The position numbers and the translations under genes were made by a program. Under the pieces are notes generated by a model, which ran no database searches, was not told where the DNA came from, and saw only the letters and a program-made list of their open reading frames with translations. 13,498 bases of DNA. Origin: Acetofilamentum sp. (lineage in GTDB: Bacteria; Bacteroidota; Bacteroidia; Bacteroidales; JAADGE01). The stretch is taken from the NCBI GenBank assembly GCA_020720705.1, contig DYOJ01000036.1, positions 1 to 13,498 of the forward strand, given 5' to 3'. Shown here piece after piece: positions 1 to 7,101 of this stretch (the stretch's first letter is position 1; each line of letters begins with the position of its first letter).

Positions 1-161
1 TTTTTTTAAACAATTAAACAAATCACCGAATAACCAACAGTTTGAAAATTTGTAATATTCTCTTTGCCAAATAATTACCGTTTATCTTATTTCGAACTCA
101 CGTAATAAAATACTTACAAAAGTTCTAAATCTCTAATTATTCTCAATTTTAGTATATAAAA

Positions 162-1841
162 ATGCAAAACACAAATATCAAGTTTTCAGCTTTAAACAGA
201 ACTGAAACCATAAAAAAAATAACAACAACAAAACTTGATTTACTCATCATAGGAGGCGGAATAACAGGTGCCGGTATTGCTCTGGATACTGCTTCACGCG
301 GGATTTCGACTGCAGTAATTGAAATGCAAGATTTTGCGCAAGGAACAAGCAGCAGGTCCACAAAACTCGTGCACGGCGGACTTAGATACCTCGAACAATT
401 AGAACTCGGACTCGTAAGAGAAGTCGGCTTGGAACGAGAAATCGTGCACACGAACGCTGCTCATATTGTTATTCCCGAAAAAATGATTTTACCGATTATT
501 GAGGAAGGAAATCTCGGCGAATTTACAACTTCAATTGCATTATTTGTCTATGATTTTTTGGCTGATGTCAAAAAAGACGAGCACAGACGAATGTTGTCGA
601 GAGAAGAAACCGTTAGTAAAATTCCGTTGATTGACAGTCCGTTGCTAAAATCCGGAGCCTTATATTACGAATATAAAACAGACGATTCCAGACTGACTAT
701 CGAAGTGTTAAAAAAAGCACGTGAATATGGTGCGTCAGCATTAAATTATTTCAAAGCAGACGAATTCATATACGAAAACAATAAAGTCATCGGAGTTTTA
801 GCCACCGATAAACTTACAGGAAAGCATTATAAACTATTTGCAAAACATGTTGTAAACGCAACCGGGCCATGGGCAGATAGTCTGCGTTCAATAGACAACT
901 CGCTAAAAGACAAGCGGATACATCTTACAAAAGGCATCCATATTGTGATTGACAAACAACGTTTCCCGCTAAACCATGCCATGTATTTTGATGCCGGCGA
1001 CAAGCGTATGGTGTTCGCAATCCCGCGTCAAAATATTGTTTATATCGGAACAACAGACACAAACTACCAAGGAAATCTCGAAAATCCTTCGGTTGAAAAA
1101 TCAGATGTTGAGTATTTGCTAAAAGCTGTAAATCGAATCGCGCCGACAGTAAATCTGACTATCGCGGATGTTAAATCAACGTGGGCAGGCTTACGCCCCC
1201 TTATTCACGAAGACGGAAAAGCCCCGTCTGAACTTTCCCGAAAAGACGAAATTTTCATATCGGATACAGGGTTAATTTCTATTGCCGGAGGAAAACTAAC
1301 CGGATATCGAATCATGGCTAAAAAGATTGCGAATATGGTTATGAAATCCTTAGTTAAATCTGAAAATCGAGTTGAAATTAAATGTAAAACAAAGAATATG
1401 CGCTTATCCGGTGGTGAATTTTCGTTTTACCCTGATATGACACTGTTGATTGAATATGCTGATTCTAAATATGATGAAGCAAAACAAACAGGAATTACAA
1501 CGGAGAAATTTAAACAATTATTCTATCGGTACGGAATGAATCTTGAATTGATTACCGAAAAGGCTTATGAATTTTATAATGAGTTGAAAAGTTCGGAAAG
1601 TGCATGGTTAAAAGCCGAAGTTTGGTACTCGGTAAACTATGAATCGGTCGTTAAATTATCTGATTTTTTTATTCGAAGGACGGGGATGATATTTTTTAAC
1701 ATTGATGCCATTGAACCTTTAATTCCGGAAACTTCAAAATATTTTGCTGAATTTTTAGCTAAAACAGATTTACAAATAAATGATGATATTTTGGAATTAC
1801 AAAAAAACATCAATCTGTCAATAAATTTCATGTCAGAATAG
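162..1841 (+). CDS. glpD: FAD-dependent glycerol-3-phosphate dehydrogenase
   Basis: Oxidises sn-glycerol-3-phosphate to dihydroxyacetone phosphate and passes electrons through FAD to the quinone pool at the inner face of the cytoplasmic membrane. The 559-residue protein has a dinucleotide-binding fold near the N terminus (LLIIGGGITGAGIALD, residues 27-42), followed by the family signature GTSSRSTKLVHGGLRYL (61-77). Downstream are TWAGLRPLI and a second glycine-rich FAD contact (SIAGGKLTGYR), then the C-terminal DAO helical domain. Length and motif order fit a complete GlpD. The ATG at 162 is the only plausible start: FSALNR before the Rossmann strand resembles other GlpD N termini and no later ATG precedes the FAD motif. 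No glpK or glpF is adjacent, so this looks like a single-gene unit. The 161 bp upstream is very AT-rich and I found no convincing promoter there. Family assignment is firm; electron-acceptor details are from family knowledge. Confidence 0.93.
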   Translation: MQNTNIKFSALNRTETIKKITTTKLDLLIIGGGITGAGIALDTASRGISTAVIEMQDFAQGTSSRSTKLVHGGLRYLEQLELGLVREVGLEREIVHTNAAHIVIPEKMILPIIEEGNLGEFTTSIALFVYDFLADVKKDEHRRMLSREETVSKIPLIDSPLLKSGALYYEYKTDDSRLTIEVLKKAREYGASALNYFKADEFIYENNKVIGVLATDKLTGKHYKLFAKHVVNATGPWADSLRSIDNSLKDKRIHLTKGIHIVIDKQRFPLNHAMYFDAGDKRMVFAIPRQNIVYIGTTDTNYQGNLENPSVEKSDVEYLLKAVNRIAPTVNLTIADVKSTWAGLRPLIHEDGKAPSELSRKDEIFISDTGLISIAGGKLTGYRIMAKKIANMVMKSLVKSENRVEIKCKTKNMRLSGGEFSFYPDMTLLIEYADSKYDEAKQTGITTEKFKQLFYRYGMNLELITEKAYEFYNELKSSESAWLKAEVWYSVNYESVVKLSDFFIRRTGMIFFNIDAIEPLIPETSKYFAEFLAKTDLQINDDILELQKNINLSINFMSE

Positions 1842-1991
1842 GTTTCATTGTGTTTAAGGTTTATTGTTGTGTGTATATTTTTTGTCAAGTGTCTGAATAT
1901 AAAACATTTAGTTAACCACATATTCTTCTTGTAAGTTTAATATACGGCATTTAACGATATAACAATAGGAGGTCGTGGGCTAAATGCGTTG

Positions 1992-2052
1992 AAGTGCAAG
2001 CGTGGACGCTTGCAACTTACAAAATAATATGCGTTTAGCGTCCACGCTAAAC
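1992..2052. repeat. Pair of GC-rich hairpins with matching cores
   Basis: Two palindromes lie in the AT-rich convergent gap between glpD and the TatD gene. Hairpin 1 (1992-2018) has arms GCAAGCGT and ACGCTTGC around GG, extended by AAGT/ACTT with one bulged base. Hairpin 2 (2033-2052) has arms GTTTAGCGT and ACGCTAAAC around CC. The cores GCGTGGACGC and GCGTCCACGC are reverse complements of each other. Neither hairpin is followed by a T run on either strand, so they are not standard intrinsic terminators, although they sit where both neighbouring transcripts should end. They may belong to a dispersed palindromic repeat family; that is inference. Confidence 0.6.
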
Positions 2053-2098
2053 TTTAATCAACGGATTTAAGACACTACCAAATAAGATAGTTACGAAA

Positions 2099-2752
2099 TT
2101 ATAGCCAAAGCCCTGAAATTGTGTGGAAATTTTGTTGAACACTTGTTGCAATTTGCTCAATATCAATGTTTCTTAGATTTGCGGCTCGTTGGTAAATCTC
2201 AGAAATAGAAAAATCGGAAGCATCTGTTTCTAAAAAAATAAATTTCAAGTCTGTTGCAGCAAATGCACGAATTGTTTTAGAATTTTCATCAAATAAACTT
2301 TGTCCGAACGAGAGGAAATAACCTTTTGCAGTAAGTTGCCGGGCAAGTTCCGGACTTCCGCTAAACCAATGAAAAACTACCGGAAGGTTAAACTTTTTTG
2401 ATTCGATTATTGCCTGAATTTCTGAATATGCTCGTACACAATGTATTATCAAAGGTTTGTTGTATTTTTTGGCAAGTTCGATGTGTGAATGAAACAATTC
2501 TGTCTGCTTATCCCACTCCGGTTTAAGCTTATCCAGACCGGTTTCTCCAACCGCAACAACGTTTTTATTCGATATAACAGCCTCAACTTGATGTAGTTCA
2601 TCCATATCTTTGACATGCCAAGGATGAATTCCTGCGGAAAAAAAAGAATCCGGATTGTAAGTGTTCAATTCCGAAGAAAACAAATTCCGAACACAGACGA
2701 TATCCTTATTAGTTTTGATGTTTTTATGCGTATGAATATCTATCAGTCTCAT
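2099..2752 (-). CDS. TatD-family metal-dependent hydrolase (putative deoxyribonuclease)
   Basis: A predicted cytoplasmic TIM-barrel metallohydrolase of the TatD group, whose members are mostly Mg-dependent nucleases acting on DNA ends. Numbered from the preferred start, the metal-site motifs appear in family order: IDIHTH (H7 and H9), GIHPW (41-45), VGETGLD (E70), LIIHC (H104), VVFHWFSG (H128) and FLETD (D177). That start is the ATG at 2752, which puts the HxH motif right after the N terminus as is usual and gives 217 residues, slightly short as Bacteroidia homologs tend to be. An in-frame ATG at 2785 would add 11 residues that do not resemble the family. The gene follows the SPOR-protein gene on the same strand across a short gap, so the two are probably co-transcribed. 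TatD paralogs are common, so the exact substrate is not assigned and no symbol is given. Confidence 0.88.
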   Translation of the reverse strand: MRLIDIHTHKNIKTNKDIVCVRNLFSSELNTYNPDSFFSAGIHPWHVKDMDELHQVEAVISNKNVVAVGETGLDKLKPEWDKQTELFHSHIELAKKYNKPLIIHCVRAYSEIQAIIESKKFNLPVVFHWFSGSPELARQLTAKGYFLSFGQSLFDENSKTIRAFAATDLKFIFLETDASDFSISEIYQRAANLRNIDIEQIATSVQQNFHTISGLWL

Positions 2753-2816
2753 ATTCAAAAAAATAGGTTTTACGCACTTTGGCATAAAACCTATGATTAG
2801 ATGTTAAATCCTTAAA

Positions 2817-3923
2817 TTATTTATTCTCCCAGAGCCAAACATTTATCCCTTTGTGCTCAGCATTGAAATTGTTATAAAAAACAACAGCATCACTCGGCGA
2901 ATTAAAAGTTCCTGCACTTAATCTGTATCTTCCCGCTCCGGACGGTATAATATCAACAGTGATTCCGCGTTTTGCAAATCGTCCCTTTTCGGCTTCGGCT
3001 GCTTTTGAAGAAGCCACACTACCGACAATTACATAGGATTTTCCTTTTTCGGGCAGTTTGTATGTTCCGTCCGATGATGAATCATCATTAGTTAAAGGCG
3101 CTTTATCATCCGGCTTAACTGTATCATTGCTCACAGGCACATTATTCTTGTCAGTTTTATCAGATTTATCGTTTTTATCTGACTTATTGTTTTTATCTGT
3201 CTTATCAGACTTGTCTGTTTTATCTCTTTTAGCGGTATCGTCAGAAGTTAATTCTGTATCAGCAACACCGTTGTCTGTTGTATCTGTCTCATCTGGTATC
3301 AACGAATTATCTTTGTCTGCCGGCTTATCAGAATTTTTTATAAATATCTGTGTAACATATAGTTTGCCGTTGTCCCACCAATCTCGTTTCAAGAAATAGA
3401 CTCCGCCGAGAAATAAAGCGAGTAACAAAATTATCGCAACAGGAATCATCCAACGCCGTTTTGATTTTTTTTCGCCGCTTTCAGCCTTATCTATTTCAGC
3501 CGGAGCAACACTTTCCGGCAAAGAGATTTTCGACAACCCATAAGAGTCAAGCAACAGATTTCCTGTGGGTTCGTACAAAAAGACTGTTTTACCGTCCTTA
3601 TCAAGTGCAAAAGTTCCGAGTTCGGGAAATTTTACCTTCTTGCCGGCTTTCAATTTTGAAATGACTGTTTTAACAAACTCTTCAATTTGTTTAGAGGCAT
3701 CGTCCTGAGCAATATTTTCACGCTCAGCCATGTGTTTTTCCAGCAAACCGCCGCTGTTTTTACTTTCGTTGTCGAAAATGATTTCTTTACTTGGAGGCGA
3801 AATTGTGTTGGTTGATTTATCCACCGATGCAGGCGAATACTTGGCAACAAATGCTCCGAAACCGTTAAGAATCACTCGGTCGTGAACAAAAAGCAAATCC
3901 TTTATATGTTGACTAATTTCCAC
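2817..3923 (-). CDS. HU-like domain / transmembrane / SPOR domain protein
   Basis: A 368-residue membrane protein with a layout typical of Bacteroidota. Residues 1-50 form an HU-related N-terminal domain (VILNGFGAFVAKY, 17-29). Residues 65-135 resemble a second HU-like module (KVKFPELGTFAL, 97-108). After a basic KKSKRRW stretch comes one membrane helix (about 158-177), then a long Asp/Lys/Ser/Thr linker (about 200-290). The C terminus is a SPOR domain (YVIVGSVAS, 297-305, to the end), a fold that in other bacteria binds septal glycan strands lacking stem peptides. The predicted topology is HU part in the cytoplasm and SPOR in the periplasm, which could connect DNA or a cytoplasmic partner with the wall; the role is inferred. 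The start codon is GTG at 3923: it lies just below a strong promoter and gives the expected N terminus. The TatD-type gene follows in the same unit. Confidence 0.88.
   Translation of the reverse strand: MEISQHIKDLLFVHDRVILNGFGAFVAKYSPASVDKSTNTISPPSKEIIFDNESKNSGGLLEKHMAERENIAQDDASKQIEEFVKTVISKLKAGKKVKFPELGTFALDKDGKTVFLYEPTGNLLLDSYGLSKISLPESVAPAEIDKAESGEKKSKRRWMIPVAIILLLALFLGGVYFLKRDWWDNGKLYVTQIFIKNSDKPADKDNSLIPDETDTTDNGVADTELTSDDTAKRDKTDKSDKTDKNNKSDKNDKSDKTDKNNVPVSNDTVKPDDKAPLTNDDSSSDGTYKLPEKGKSYVIVGSVASSKAAEAEKGRFAKRGITVDIIPSGAGRYRLSAGTFNSPSDAVVFYNNFNAEHKGINVWLWENK
3144..3224 (-). repeat. 9-bp coding microrepeat (Asp-Lys-x linker)
   Basis: Nine consecutive triplets of the form D-K-x (one is N-K-x), residues 234-260 of the SPOR protein, are encoded by imperfect 9-bp units. 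The repeat lengthens the periplasmic linker between the membrane helix and the SPOR domain. In-frame 9-bp units like these could change copy number by replication slippage without breaking the reading frame. Confidence 0.75.
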
Positions 3924-3945
3924 TTTTAATAGATTTTTTGTTAAG

Positions 3946-3977
3946 CAAAGATAAATAAAAAAAAATTAATGCTCAAA
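3946..3977 (-). promoter_or_regulatory. Bacteroidota-type promoter for the HU/SPOR gene
   Basis: Read on the minus strand, TTTG (3977-3974) is separated by 20 bp from TATCTTTG (3953-3946), a full match to the Bacteroidota housekeeping pattern TTTG-N19-21-TAnnTTTG. Transcription would begin roughly 7 bp downstream, leaving a leader of under 20 nt before the GTG at 3923. This supports both the GTG start and a common transcript for the SPOR protein and the TatD-type hydrolase. Confidence 0.72.
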
Positions 3978-4109
3978 ATACCTGACAATGAATAATTTAT
4001 TTTTTATATAAGATGCAAGTCTTTTTAAAATTTCATAATTAAATTTTTGTAAATTTTATGATTACTAAAATACTCTTATACAGATAGTTGTAACAATATT
4101 AATCGCATT

Positions 4110-4138
4110 TTTGTATTTAAAAATTGTTATTATCTTTG
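4110..4138 (+). promoter_or_regulatory. Candidate promoter for galE
   Basis: TTTG (4110-4113) is followed after 17 bp by a perfect TATCTTTG (4131-4138). The -7 element is a full consensus match but the spacing is two or more bases shorter than usual. The predicted leader before the galE ATG at 4220 is about 75 nt and very T-rich. With the minus-strand promoter at 3946-3977 it makes the intergenic gap a divergent promoter region. Confidence 0.5.
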
Positions 4139-4219
4139 CAAAAAAAATGTTAATAATTTTTTACACTTTTTTTTTGATTTTCATAATATTGACAAAAATT
4201 TTCAGAAAACAGTACAATT

Positions 4220-5242
4220 ATGAGCAAAATTTTGGTTTCAGGGGGCACAGGTTATATTGGTTCACATACGGTTGTTGAACTATTATCTGCCGGCTTTGAG
4301 GTTGCTATTATTGATAGTTTGGCAAATTCCCAAATTGATGTTTTAGACAGAATAGAACGAATTACCGGAAAACGTCCGGAGTTTTATCAATTCGATTTAA
4401 AGGAACGACATGACACCCGCGCAGTGCTTCATGAATTAGACGGCATAGATGCTGTTATTCATTTTGCGGCGTATAAATCCGTAAACGAATCGGTAAATAA
4501 TCCGTTTAAATACTACCGCAATAATTTGCAATCGCTAATGAACATCATAGACGGCATGATACGAAATAAAGTTAAATATTTAGTATTTTCGTCTTCGTGC
4601 ACAGTTTACGGACAGCCGGATACTTTGCCGGTTACGGAGAACAGTCCGATTAAACCTGCGGATTCTCCTTATGGAAGTACGAAACAGATTTCAGAACAAA
4701 TCATACAAGATGCAATAAGGTCAGGTATTGATATTAAGGCAATTGCTTTACGATATTTCAACCCTATCGGTGCACATGAAAGTGCAGAAATTGGCGAACT
4801 TCCGAACGGTGAACCGGATAACTTAATCCCTTACATTACCCAAACAGTTGCAGGCGTAAGACCCCAACTCAAAGTATTCGGTAACGATTACAATACGCCC
4901 GACGGCACCCCTATTCGTGATTATATTCATGTTGTTGATTTGGCAAAAGCGCATGTTACTGCAATAAAACGCTTATTAGATTCGGATTATAAATCGAACT
5001 ACGAGATTTTTAACCTCGGCACAGGAAACGGCAGCTCGGTTTTAGAAGTCATAAACACCTTTGAAGCTGTTACGAATCGTTCGGTAAATTATGCTATAAC
5101 AGAGAGGCGTTCGGGGGATATTGAAAAAATTTGGGCAGATGCAACACTTGCAAATACCGAACTCGGTTGGAAAGCCAAAAAGTCGCTCGGAGACGCTTTA
5201 CTTTCAGCTTGGAATTGGGAGAAAAAATATAGAAACCTCTAA
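4220..5242 (+). CDS. galE: UDP-glucose 4-epimerase
   Basis: Cytoplasmic NAD-dependent enzyme that interconverts UDP-glucose and UDP-galactose, for galactose use and for supplying UDP-galactose to surface glycans. The 340-residue protein is a complete extended short-chain dehydrogenase. It has the NAD-binding loop GGTGYIGSH at residues 8-16, VIHFAAYKSVNES at 79-91, the catalytic Ser region SSSCTVYG at 124-131 and the catalytic pair Y151/K155 in SPYGSTK. NPIGAH and the substrate-binding PNGEPDNLIPYI follow, then the C-terminal DGTPIRDYIHV and RRSGD motifs. Length matches bacterial GalE (about 338-345). It appears monocistronic: a promoter candidate precedes it and a small inserted element follows it. 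No other galactose or polysaccharide genes are adjacent, so regulation by galactose cannot be judged. A UDP-GlcNAc epimerase with similar motifs is a less likely alternative. Confidence 0.94.
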   Translation: MSKILVSGGTGYIGSHTVVELLSAGFEVAIIDSLANSQIDVLDRIERITGKRPEFYQFDLKERHDTRAVLHELDGIDAVIHFAAYKSVNESVNNPFKYYRNNLQSLMNIIDGMIRNKVKYLVFSSSCTVYGQPDTLPVTENSPIKPADSPYGSTKQISEQIIQDAIRSGIDIKAIALRYFNPIGAHESAEIGELPNGEPDNLIPYITQTVAGVRPQLKVFGNDYNTPDGTPIRDYIHVVDLAKAHVTAIKRLLDSDYKSNYEIFNLGTGNGSSVLEVINTFEAVTNRSVNYAITERRSGDIEKIWADATLANTELGWKAKKSLGDALLSAWNWEKKYRNL

Positions 5243-5260
5243 TTTTTTGTTCAAAAACCA

Positions 5261-5385
5261 AACATTGAGTCTACTCCGAAAAGTGTTTTTAGCCGCTAAG
5301 CGGTTTTATAAGTGTCTGAATATCAATATCAGATTTTTCTATTAATAACCGCTAAGCGGCTTATCGGAGTGGTCTCAACATTGAG
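5261..5385. mobile_element. MITE-like element with imperfect TIRs and flanking direct repeats
   Basis: A non-coding segment of about 110 bp (5267-5376) begins GAGTCTACTCCGA and ends with the inverted partner TCGGAGTGGTCTC, 11 of 13 positions matching. Just inside each end is a small palindrome, AGCCGCTAAGCGGTT (5291-5305) and AACCGCTAAGCGGCT (5347-5361 region), which are themselves inverted copies differing at the central base. The 9-mer AACATTGAG occurs directly repeated at 5261-5269 and 5377-5385, touching both ends, as a target duplication would; depending on where the element ends, the duplication is 6 or 9 bp. There is no transposase. This is best read as a miniature element moved in trans by an IS, inserted between galE and the GHL10 gene. 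The IS family cannot be named from sequence alone. Confidence 0.6.
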
Positions 5386-5449
5386 ATAAACCACGTCCCC
5401 AAAAATAAGTATCAGGACAATTTTTTAATTTCTATTTTATCGCCCAAAT

Positions 5450-7054
5450 ATGAACATTCGCAGTGTTACAGTATTATTTTTTTTAAATTTTTTTGTCTTG
5501 ATTTCTTTTGCACAAAAAGAAGAGATGCGCGGATTGTGGGTCGCAACGGCAAAAAACATTGACTATCCTGTCAGTAAATATTCAAAACCGGAAGCTCAGC
5601 AAAAAGAATTTATTGAATTGCTTGAACTGTGTAAGAATGTGGGAATCAATGCAGTATTCGTTCAAGTAAGACCTGCCGCCGATGCGTTTTATGACTCACC
5701 TTACGAGCCATGGAGCGAATGGCTCACCGGCAAGCAAGGCAAAACACCCGAACCTTATTGGGACCCGATGAAATTTATGATTGAAGAATGTAAAAAAAGA
5801 GATATAGAATTTCATGCATGGGTAAATCCGTTTAGAGCAGTAGCGAACATAAACACGGCTGATATTGCGGATAATCACATCACAAAACGTAAACCTGAAT
5901 GGTTTTTTACCTATGATATCAACACCTACTTCGACCCCGGAATACCTGAAGTGAGAGAATATTTGTTAAAAATTTTGGAAGATATTGTTGCTCGCTACGA
6001 TGTGGACGGCGTTCACTTTGACGACTATTTTTACCCTTATCCTGTTCGAGATGCCGCAAACAACATCATTCCGGTTCCTGATGAAACTACTTTTAAAAAA
6101 TACGGAAAAAGTTTTTCCGATGTTCGAGATTGGAGACGCGACAACTTAAACCGATTCATTGCTGACGCAAACAAGAGGATGAAAAATATCAATCCAACCA
6201 TAAAATTCGGAATAGGACCTTCGGGAGTTTGGCGCAATAAAGGCAATGACCCCGATGGCTCCGACACGCGGGGCTTGGCACATTACGACTGGCTATATGC
6301 AGATGTAGTAAAATGGTTGAAAAATGATTGGATAGACTATGTCGCACCACAAATTTATTGGCATATCGGACATCCGAGTGCCGATTTTGCGACGCTGGTT
6401 CAGTGGTGGGACAACCACACCTACGGCAAACATCTCTATATCGGTCAAGGAATTTACATGGCTGCGCCTGATGCCGCATTTTCAAGTTGGAAAAGTACCA
6501 AAGAATTACCAAATCAGTTGCGTTACCTGAGAAAATTCAAAAATGTGGATGGCGTAATTTTCTATAAAGCAAGTGCTTTGAAACAAAATCCGCTCGGATA
6601 CAATGACAGTTTACGCACCGAACTTTTTGCAGAGGCTGCCATAACTCCAAAAATGGAATGGTTACCCGAACTTGTAGCTATTGATATAGCTAATATTGAC
6701 GAAGTTACAACAGTTATCGTTGCCGACTTGCAAGCTCCGCCCGCACCAAGCAGCATCACATCGGTAAAAGTCGGGAAATTTTATATGCTCACATGGAAAG
6801 CTCCTCGTGTTTCCGGCAAAGACTTCGACGACCCGGCAGTTTCATACAATATTTATCGATTCGAAGGTTTATATGTCGGAAAATTGACGAAAAAAAGTCT
6901 AATTAAAAAAACAACTGACACACACTTTTTTATCAACAGGAACAGATTTACACTATTCAAAAAGCATTATACTTTTGTGATAACCGCAACCGACAAAGCC
7001 GGAAATGAAAGTATTGTAAGTGAATCACATACCATTCGTTTAAAAAAAATATAA
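5450..7054 (+). CDS. Secreted GHL10-family glycosyl hydrolase with C-terminal FnIII-like domain
   Basis: A 534-residue exported protein of the glycosyl hydrolase-like 10 group (YngK/DigH relatives). An N-terminal signal peptide (hydrophobic residues 7-20, probable cleavage after SFA) is followed by EEMRGLWVAT, the usual opening strand. The (beta/alpha)8 barrel spans about 25-390, with FVQVRPAADAFY (70-81), HAWVNPFR (122-129) and VDGVHFDDYFYPYP (185-198), whose acidic residues are the likely catalytic or substrate-binding ones, and YVAPQIYW (297-304). From about 430 to the end is a fibronectin-III-like module (YMLTWKAP, VSYNIYRFEG). There is no lipobox Cys after the signal peptide, so it is probably periplasmic or secreted. 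E. coli DigH of this group cuts peptidoglycan glycans lacking stem peptides; that substrate here is inferred. queG follows on the same strand 47 bp downstream. No clear promoter is seen upstream. Confidence 0.86.
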   Translation: MNIRSVTVLFFLNFFVLISFAQKEEMRGLWVATAKNIDYPVSKYSKPEAQQKEFIELLELCKNVGINAVFVQVRPAADAFYDSPYEPWSEWLTGKQGKTPEPYWDPMKFMIEECKKRDIEFHAWVNPFRAVANINTADIADNHITKRKPEWFFTYDINTYFDPGIPEVREYLLKILEDIVARYDVDGVHFDDYFYPYPVRDAANNIIPVPDETTFKKYGKSFSDVRDWRRDNLNRFIADANKRMKNINPTIKFGIGPSGVWRNKGNDPDGSDTRGLAHYDWLYADVVKWLKNDWIDYVAPQIYWHIGHPSADFATLVQWWDNHTYGKHLYIGQGIYMAAPDAAFSSWKSTKELPNQLRYLRKFKNVDGVIFYKASALKQNPLGYNDSLRTELFAEAAITPKMEWLPELVAIDIANIDEVTTVIVADLQAPPAPSSITSVKVGKFYMLTWKAPRVSGKDFDDPAVSYNIYRFEGLYVGKLTKKSLIKKTTDTHFFINRNRFTLFKKHYTFVITATDKAGNESIVSESHTIRLKKI

Positions 7055-7101
7055 CTACAAAATCCGATAAAAATATAGTCCGGTAGTATTTTTCGAAGAA
7101 A

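Noticed and set aside
1637..1921. Minus-strand open frame across the glpD 3' end
   Set aside because: Most of it lies opposite the conserved glpD C terminus, and its product resembles nothing recognisable.
3058..3399. Plus-strand open frame opposite the SPOR-protein linker (113 codons)
   Set aside because: It is the mirror of the low-complexity D-K-x repeat, giving Leu/Ser-rich sequence, with no promoter or family resemblance.
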